From Lewinella sp. W8 (GTDB lineage: Bacteria; Bacteroidota; Bacteroidia; Chitinophagales; Saprospiraceae): a stretch of 64,000 nt of DNA. Below, one piece after another: positions 60,556 to 64,000 of the stretch (position 1 is the stretch's first letter; the number at the start of each line of letters is the position of its first letter). The position numbers and the translations under genes are program-made. The notes under the pieces are model-generated. The model worked only from the letters and a program-made list of their open reading frames with translations, made no database searches and was not told the origin of the DNA. The stretch lies in the NCBI RefSeq assembly GCF_004375085.3, contig NZ_SNAQ03000001.1, positions 124,001 through 188,000 of the forward strand, written 5' to 3'.

Positions 60556-61941
60556 ATGGCTCAAGTGGAGCTCATCATGCCCAAAATGGGCGAAAGTATC
60601 ATCGAAGCGACCATCCTCAACTGGGTGAAGCAAGTTGGTGATACCGTTGAAGTAGACGATACGGTTTTAGAAATCGCTACCGATAAGGTAGACAGTGAAG
60701 TTCCCGCTCCGGTAGCCGGAACGATTACCAAGATTCTGCACGAAGTTGACGCCACCGTAGCCATTGGCGAGGTCATTGCCATCATCGAGACGGAGGCCGG
60801 AGCCGAAGTCTCGGCCAGCCCCGCCGTAAAAAAGGATAGCCCGGAACCCGCGGCCAAGACCGCCGAAAAACCCGCGTCCGCGGCTCCTTCGGGCACCACC
60901 GGGCACCCGCCTGCGGCCAAACCCTCAGCCTCCCCCGCTCCGGCCAAGCCCGCCACCGCCACGGCGGGCGCCATCAGTAAGGAAAGCAACGGACGCTTCT
61001 ACAGCCCACTGGTGCGCCAGATGGCCGCCAAGGAAGGCATTTCCCAGGCCGAACTGGACCAGATTCCCGGAACGGGCAAAGACGGTCGGGTGAATAAATC
61101 CGACATGCAGGCCTACCTGCGCCGCCGGGACAACAGCTTCATCACCGGTAACGGAGCAACCGCAGCGCAGGCCACCACGGCACCGACCAGCAAGCCCCAA
61201 CCGCAGCCCACCGGAGCCACCTGGACCGGCAACACGGAAATCATCGAGATGGACCGGATGCGGAAGCTGATTGCGGAGCATATGGTCAACTCCAAGCGCA
61301 CCAGTCCCCACGTGACCAGCTTCATCGAAGTGGACGTCACGGACATCGTCAACTGGCGCAATGGTGTAAAGAAGAAGTTCCAGGAACAGCACGGCGAAAA
61401 GATTACGTTTACCCCCATCTTCATCGAAGCGGTGGCCAAGGCCATCAAGGACTTCCCGATGATCAACGTATCCGTGGACGGAGACAAGATCATCAAGAAG
61501 CCGAACATCAATGTCGGGATGGCGGCGGCCCTTCCCTCCGGCAACCTCATTGTTCCGGTCATCAAGAACGCCGACCAGCTGAATCTGCTTGGCCTCTCCC
61601 GGGCGGTCAATGACCTGGCCGGACGGGCGCGGGCCAACGGCCTCAAGCCCCACGAAATTCAGGACGGTACCTTCACCCTCACCAACGTGGGCACCTTTGG
61701 CAACGTCATGGGCACCCCGATCATCAACCAACCCCAGGTGGCGATCCTCGCCGTAGGGGCCATCCGGAAGAAACCCGCCGTGATGGAAACGGAGTACGGA
61801 GACCTGATCGCCGTACGGCAGATGATGTACATGAGCCTGAGCTACGATCACCGCGTGGTGGATGGCGCGCTGGGCGGCAGCTTCCTGCGCCGGATAGGGG
61901 ACTACCTCGAAGCCTTTGACAAAAACCGTTCGGATGTATAA
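60556..61941 (+). CDS. 2-oxoacid dehydrogenase E2 component (dihydrolipoyl acyltransferase)
   Basis: 461 residues. Lipoyl domain with Lys44 in VLEIATDKVDSEVPAPV, then an Ala/Pro-rich linker (about 80-145), the peripheral subunit-binding domain FYSPLVRQMAAKEGISQAEL with DGRVNKSDM, another linker and the catalytic domain with SYDHRVVDGALGG (His and Asp of the active site). It transfers acyl groups from E1 to CoA in a pyruvate, 2-oxoglutarate or branched-chain complex; which one cannot be decided without the E1 gene. No E1 or E3 lies in the window. The 3' end overlaps the next gene by 8 nt. Confidence 0.93.
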   Translation: MAQVELIMPKMGESIIEATILNWVKQVGDTVEVDDTVLEIATDKVDSEVPAPVAGTITKILHEVDATVAIGEVIAIIETEAGAEVSASPAVKKDSPEPAAKTAEKPASAAPSGTTGHPPAAKPSASPAPAKPATATAGAISKESNGRFYSPLVRQMAAKEGISQAELDQIPGTGKDGRVNKSDMQAYLRRRDNSFITGNGATAAQATTAPTSKPQPQPTGATWTGNTEIIEMDRMRKLIAEHMVNSKRTSPHVTSFIEVDVTDIVNWRNGVKKKFQEQHGEKITFTPIFIEAVAKAIKDFPMINVSVDGDKIIKKPNINVGMAAALPSGNLIVPVIKNADQLNLLGLSRAVNDLAGRARANGLKPHEIQDGTFTLTNVGTFGNVMGTPIINQPQVAILAVGAIRKKPAVMETEYGDLIAVRQMMYMSLSYDHRVVDGALGGSFLRRIGDYLEAFDKNRSDV

Positions 61942-63226
61942 GTACTGGCGCCCACTGGTGATTTTCCTACTGCTGTTGTTGGTCGGGACGCAAGTTCAGG
62001 CCCAGCGGAAGGATAAACTGGAACGGGCCCAGCGAGAATTTGCCGCCGGTGATTACGCCGGGGCCATTCGTACCCTCCAGAGCGCCCGGCGCCTGGTGGA
62101 AACCGACGCCGACGCCGGCCTCCTGCTGGCGGTAAGCCAGTTTCACGCCAATGATCTGCTGGCCGCCGAACGCGGCCTGCTGGAATTGCTGGAGCGGGAA
62201 TCCGATGATTTTCCCCTGGTCTGGTTTTATCTGGGCAAGGTCTACCACGCCCAGCACCGCTTTCCCCGGGCCGCTACGGAATTCAAACGTTACCTGCGCA
62301 GCCTGAACGCGAACGGCCCGGAGCGACAAACCGTGGTCCAGTTGCTGCGCAACGTGGACAACGGCATCCGCGCGGGTTTCGTCACCGACCAGATGGTGGC
62401 CGAAAACCTCGGGCCGGCGGTCAATACCGAACACGATGAATATGGCCCGATTCCCAGTCCGACGGGGAACGGGCGGCTCTACTTCAGCCTCGTCAGCCCC
62501 TCCCTGGCCACCGGCCGGGCCGACAGCGACATCATGGTCGCCGGACAACAACAGGGTGCCTGGGCGGCCCCCAGCTCGCTGAATGATCTGCTCAACACGC
62601 CCGCCCACGAGCAACTGCTGGACATCAGCGCGGACGGGCAACGACTCTACTACTACCGCGGACAGGACGCCACCGACGGTCGTTACCTGGTGGATACTTT
62701 TCGCGTAGCGGGGGCGGACCAGCTGGTCACCCTGGCCGCCAGAGCCCCCATTTCGGCGGCCTTTGGGGACGTGACGCCGTATTTCGGCGCCGCCGATGCC
62801 GTGTACTTCGCCAGCCGGCGGCCCGGCGGCTACGGCGGACTGGACCTGTACCGGGCCGAGCGCATGCCCGACGGAAGTTTCGGACCGCCGCAAAACCTGG
62901 GGCCTAACGTCAACGGACCCTACGATGAAATTTGCCCCTTCATGGCCCGCGATGGCCGCACCCTGTACTTCAGCACCAACGACCCCGCCCACAGCGTCGG
63001 TGGGTTCGACGTTGTACGCAGCTACCGGGTACTGGGAGGGGACGGACGGTTTACCCAGCCGGAAAACGCGGGCATGCCCCTGAACTCGGCGGGCGACGAC
63101 ACCCACTTTCGCCTGGCGCCCGACACCTTTACCGGCTTTTTGTCCAGCGACCGCAAGGACGGATACGGGAAGCGGGATATCTACATTGTGTATTACGTGG
63201 AGCCGCGCGAAGAAATGCGCCCCTGA
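61934..63226 (+). CDS. TPR and PD40 beta-propeller exported protein (PorE-like without OmpA)
   Basis: 430 residues from ATG 61934. Signal peptide MYKYWRPLVIFLLLLLVGTQ (then VQAQ). TPR-like helices span about 25-150 (AQREFAAGDYAGAIRTLQS; FYLGKVYHAQHRFPRAATEF). A beta-propeller of PD40-type blades follows (DVTPYFGAADAVYFASRRPG; EICPFMARDGRTLYFSTNDP; GFLSSDRKDGYGKRDIYIVY). PorE and relatives in the T9SS combine TPR, PD40 and an OmpA domain; the OmpA part is missing here, so the protein may be a periplasmic accessory. The ATG lies inside the E2 stop region, so the genes are translationally coupled. Confidence 0.85.
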   Translation: MYKYWRPLVIFLLLLLVGTQVQAQRKDKLERAQREFAAGDYAGAIRTLQSARRLVETDADAGLLLAVSQFHANDLLAAERGLLELLERESDDFPLVWFYLGKVYHAQHRFPRAATEFKRYLRSLNANGPERQTVVQLLRNVDNGIRAGFVTDQMVAENLGPAVNTEHDEYGPIPSPTGNGRLYFSLVSPSLATGRADSDIMVAGQQQGAWAAPSSLNDLLNTPAHEQLLDISADGQRLYYYRGQDATDGRYLVDTFRVAGADQLVTLAARAPISAAFGDVTPYFGAADAVYFASRRPGGYGGLDLYRAERMPDGSFGPPQNLGPNVNGPYDEICPFMARDGRTLYFSTNDPAHSVGGFDVVRSYRVLGGDGRFTQPENAGMPLNSAGDDTHFRLAPDTFTGFLSSDRKDGYGKRDIYIVYYVEPREEMRP

Positions 63227-63586
63227 TTTGGTCCGAAACCGTCGTAAGCTTGTCCGGGAACTGGCATAATTGCGGGAAATGGCCAATCGATTGCACAATC
63301 CAGTTCGCTACTTATTATCTTTCTTATCGCAATGTGAAGATGTTGTTGGGCGGGCGATACTACCCTTGTGGCCTACTGACCAATACTCGGGTGTCCGGGT
63401 AAAACCATGATAATAAGCCAAATAGCTCCGGGAAAATCCTGATGATGGCCGGAGGCAGGTGCAGTGTTAAATTGTTTGAACAGGCATATATAATTGTCCT
63501 AACAATCCCGCTACAGCGAATTTTCACTAAATTGCAGCCCGCCAGATCACTCTGGCACGCTTTTTCGATCATGTTGTGACAACTAT
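63227..63586. other. 360-bp intergenic region
   Basis: No gene seen. TATCTTTC at about 63318 could be a -7 box. One GCAGGTGC word (GGAGGCAGGTGCAGTG) lies near 63451. Confidence 0.5.
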
Positions 63587-64000
63587 ATGAAGCTATCGAC
63601 CTTTTTCGCTCTACTGCTATGTCTGGTGTTGAGCAATGCCGTTTCGGCGCAGGTGACCCTGCGGGGCACTATTTCGGACGGTGTGACCAATGAAGGCCTC
63701 ATTGGGGCAAGTGTACTGGCCAAGGGAACCACGACGGGTACCGTGACGGACCTGGACGGAAATTGGGAACTTACCGTGAGCGGCCTCCCGATCATCCTGC
63801 AATTCTCCTACATCGGCTACGCCCCTACGGAAGTCGAGGTGAGCAGCGCAGATCAGGACCTCAACGTCAAACTGGGCGGAGACGCCATCACTACCGAAAT
63901 CGTGGAGGTGAAGGGCCGTCGCATCAGCGAAAAACAGCGGCAGGCTGCCCTGACGGTAGAAACGATGGACGCCATTGCCATCAAGGAAACGCCCGCCGCC
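63587..64000 (+). CDS. TonB-linked outer membrane receptor (SusC/RagA-like), 5' part only
   Basis: The first 138 codons of a gene that runs off the window; no stop is present. Signal peptide MKLSTFFALLLCLVLSNAVS, then a carboxypeptidase-regulatory-like domain (ISDGVTNEGLIGASVLAKGT; TDLDGNWELTVSG; FSYIGYAPTEVEV) that precedes the plug, and the beginning of the plug region (VEVKGRRISEKQRQAALTVE). This order is typical of TonB-dependent receptors with an N-terminal extension. Substrate unknown. Confidence 0.88.
   Translation, partial: MKLSTFFALLLCLVLSNAVSAQVTLRGTISDGVTNEGLIGASVLAKGTTTGTVTDLDGNWELTVSGLPIILQFSYIGYAPTEVEVSSADQDLNVKLGGDAITTEIVEVKGRRISEKQRQAALTVETMDAIAIKETPAA

Overview
The window is a chromosomal segment of a GC-rich Bacteroidota bacterium, most likely a member of Saprospiria (Lewinella-like). 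Reasons visible in the sequence: type IX secretion genes (porU, porP/sprF-like, gldL, gldM, gldN), a TonB-linked outer membrane receptor with a carboxypeptidase-regulatory plug, many small exported beta-barrels and lipoproteins, little Shine-Dalgarno signal, and promoter elements of the Bacteroidota type (TAnnTTTG-like). The family-level placement is inference.

Layout. 0-5 kb: exported DUF1080/PA14 protein, short PIF1-type helicase, O-methyltransferase, TlpA-like thioredoxin. 5-20 kb: coiled-coil membrane protein, Tat-exported Gfo/Idh/MocA oxidoreductase, rplS, a TPR histidine kinase/NarL-type regulator pair, a fused polyprenol-kinase-like/DUF92 membrane protein, MscS channel, YraN, DUF58 protein. 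20-27 kb: lipoprotein, porU sortase and divergent porP-like gene, SDR enzyme. 27-36 kb: M23 peptidase, rpsF-rpsR-rplI, GH20 hexosaminidase, MacB/FtsX permease, queA, a 56-residue basic protein. 36.4-37.3 kb: a minus-strand array of tRNA genes, several with non-canonical features. 38-43 kb: an unknown gene followed by gldL, gldM, gldN without gldK. 43-49 kb: OsmC protein, a candidate small RNA, ileS with an isoleucine-rich leader peptide and terminator, a flavodoxin-fold reductase, DUF6155 and zinc-ribbon proteins. 49-58 kb: ECF sigma factor with a membrane partner, nadA, polytopic membrane protein, acyl-CoA dehydrogenase, lipoprotein, GNAT, era. 59-64 kb: cinA, a 2-oxoacid dehydrogenase E2 overlapping a TPR/PD40 protein, and the start of a SusC-like receptor.

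The best candidate for an undescribed system is the ileS leader (44159-44291). A 19-codon ORF carries five Ile codons, its stop region can pair with the 5' arm of a strong intrinsic terminator, and ileS follows directly. This has the layout of ribosome-mediated transcription attenuation. Other notable structure includes REP-like hairpins whose stem differences are compensatory, a dispersed GCAGGTGC-centred repeat, heptamer arrays touching a start and a stop codon, and a strong hairpin at each junction of gldL-gldM-gldN. No insertion sequence, prophage or CRISPR array was seen.
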